A stretch of 64,000 bases of DNA, taken from positions 1-64,000 of the forward strand of contig JASANC010002977.1 of assembly GCA_030248135.1 (NCBI GenBank). The letters run 5' to 3'. Under the pieces are notes generated by a model. It was not told the DNA's origin, did no database searches, and worked only from the letters and a program-made list of their open reading frames with translations. The DNA is from Theristus sp. LFF4_11. Its lineage: Eukaryota > Nematoda > Chromadorea > Monhysterida > Xyalidae. Shown piece after piece: positions 62,478 through 64,000 of the stretch (position 1 is the first letter of the stretch; each line of letters starts with the position of its first letter). The position numbers were made by a program, and so were the translations under genes.

Positions 62478-62544
62478 TCTAAATATTTAGTGCCCGCGCA
62501 TCTGTGCGGTCACTAAATACTGCAACATGAATGCGCTTTAATAG
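62478..62544. mobile_element. MITE family C copy, short
   Basis: TATTTAGTGCCCGCGC and GCGGTCACTAAATACTGCAA plus CATGAATGCGCTTTAA; the left outer end is lost. Confidence 0.6.
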
Positions 62545-63492
62545 TTGAGATTGACCTATTCGGTAACAACAGCAACAACCAGGAAGAACCGCTTGTTAGA
62601 CTGAACGCTGAAATTAACAGCGGTAGCCATTTTTTAATAGCCCTCAATAGGATGGCATACGACGTTAAATGAGCAACCAACTGGCAATGATTTTCATTCG
62701 TTTGATGTGTTGACGCAATAAAGGTTCAAAAAAATCTCTTCCTAAAAACGGAACAGAACAGACGGAAAAAACAATTTCACCAGGGCGTGGCTGAGCGAAG
62801 CGAATACTGTTTGCAATCCGGGCTGCGGCAGAGCTGTGAAAACCTGCTCGGATCGCTAAAAATGCTATTTTAGCCCGCGTAGACGTATGAATAACGAATT
62901 TGATTATTCAGTCATGTAAACTGCGGAGTTTTTTTGAATACCGGAGATAAAGACCACTATTATTCAGATGATAACGCGGTATTTTGCATTCTGTTGTTTA
63001 AGACACATGTGCTGTGTTTTGCAAAAAAAGCGTTCTTTTTGTTTCCACATTCCCATGTCAATTTTTAAATCTGACTTCATGACTGAAATCCAATCGTAAA
63101 GCGTAGTTGAAAAATCTGCGATGGAAATGTGAGAAATGAGTTTGAGGAGCTTGAGCGGAGTCAAAGGCATGGCACAAAGGTATATTTCGTTTTTTTTGTC
63201 AATCTCACATCATCGCATCACCGAATGTAGCACAAGTCAAACGTTTAAAAAAATTGAAAGCGACTGGAAATACTAGCTGGAACCGGTTACTCGCCAAATG
63301 CCGCGGTTGCATAGGTGATCGGTTGTGTTTGTTTGCGTGTGTGTGTGCAACACAATGTGATAAAAAAACAACACGCGTTCTTGCAACAACAGAACTTGCT
63401 TTCGTGAGACAACCCTCTCATATTGAACTCTTATTGGCGAAACCACAAAACAAAAACACCTCAAACTTCAGTGCATTCTCGCGATCACCAAC

Positions 63493-63614
63493 CTGAAAGC
63501 CCTGCGGCGGATGGTGAATCAGTTGATTGCCGGAGCACTGGATTCGCTGTTGAATGATGATCGGCTCGGTGCTTCGTTGATCGCCAATCGCCATCGTTGT
63601 TGGCATCGACGACG
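63493..63614 (-). CDS. Coding exon, probably an upstream exon of the bHLH-zip gene
   Basis: Bounded by a TTGCAG acceptor at 63615 and a GTTGGT donor at 63492. It encodes MPTTMAIGDQRSTEPIIIQQ followed by RIQCSGNQLIHHPPQGFQ. It ends in phase 0 and would join directly to the exon at 55475, which begins [10 protein letters not shown], giving a Gln-rich junction. It needs one base from an earlier exon beyond the window, so the true start of the gene is not seen. The 8 kb intron this implies is long but in keeping with the element load of the region. Confidence 0.55.
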
Positions 63615-63908
63615 CTGCAAGGTAGAATGAAAGTACATACAAAGTTGCGTTGCTTGCTTGCGTTTGTTTTCACGCTTTTTAAAGTTGATGATGGGCGATT
63701 ATCGTAATTATCTGGCTGTAATTGTGTGTAATTATCCGTGATATACTATATAATGTGATCCTTTTCCTGTAATCTTGGTTGTTCTCCTGTCCAGTAAATC
63801 GCCACTCTCTCGCTACTTGAAGTTTAAAAAGATTCTTCAATTTCAACTCCAACGTGCAGTTTTTTGTGTCTTTTCTTCTTGACAATGATGCTGGGCACAT
63901 CATACACA

Positions 63909-64000
63909 ATTAGGGTTGGTAAAAAACCGGTTTTTTATATTTCCATGAAAAAACGGTTTCTTTTCCGTTTTAAAACCGTTTTAAAACCATAAAAAACCGA
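63909..64000. repeat. AGGGTTGG-type repeat, cut by the window end
   Basis: TTAGGGTTGGTAAAAAACCG followed by alternating AAAACCGTTTT blocks with an inverted character. The right end is outside the window. Confidence 0.5.

Larger units (their letters stand above)
56540..63492. other. Long intron or intergenic stretch
   Basis: About 7 kb without a supported exon. It holds MITE copies at 60026-60116, 60812-61150, 61160-61584 and 62478-62544. The GC-richer patch at 59330-59490 with CTGCAGTGCGTCTC could be a promoter or untranslated exon, but nothing proves it. Confidence 0.5.

Overview
The window looks like a piece of an intron-rich, AT-rich invertebrate nuclear genome. Many short coding exons lie on the minus strand among long introns packed with small transposons. 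The gene set is metazoan: glutathione-dependent formaldehyde dehydrogenase, MANF, a MITF/TFEB-type bHLH-zip factor, a KIAA2013/DUF2152 membrane protein and an extracellular LRR transmembrane protein. A nematode outside the rhabditids (for example a mermithid-type enoplean) or another ecdysozoan would fit, but the sequence does not settle the species. No bacterial-style operons, CRISPR arrays or rRNA genes were seen.

Layout. 1-3.6 kb: minus-strand virus-like or Polinton-like genes (a probable family B DNA polymerase N-terminus leaving the window, a duplicated and broken copy of its 5' part, and a small gene with a possible PC4-like domain). 3.8-5.5 kb: a satellite array. 5.5-6.3 kb: two small unassigned coding pieces. 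8.1-14.7 kb: KIAA2013 homologue, 13 exons resolved. 15.6-22.7 kb: a giant G-run-rich inverted-repeat (foldback) element with a gag-only LTR retrotransposon nested inside. 24.4-28.8 kb: eight-exon LRR transmembrane protein. 32.1-36.8 kb: ten-exon ADH class III. 37.6-42.0 kb: four-exon MANF with a 2.2 kb terminal-inverted-repeat element in intron 2. 46.8-55.5 kb, possibly to 63.6 kb: MITF/TFEB/HLH-30-type gene with polyglutamine tracts. The remaining DNA is mostly intron and intergenic sequence carrying at least six families of short inverted-repeat elements.

The five host genes are all on the minus strand, but their functions are unrelated and I see no operon. Exon joins were placed by hand from GT/AG sites, matching codon phase at every junction and family similarity. 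The resulting set of 43 donor sites is itself unusual: more than half have a pyrimidine at position +3, while G at +5 is strongly kept. This, together with the nested mobile elements (gag-only LTR element in a foldback; a TA-targeting MITE inside a TTAA-flanked MITE) and the polymerase-like locus at the left edge, is the most interesting content.
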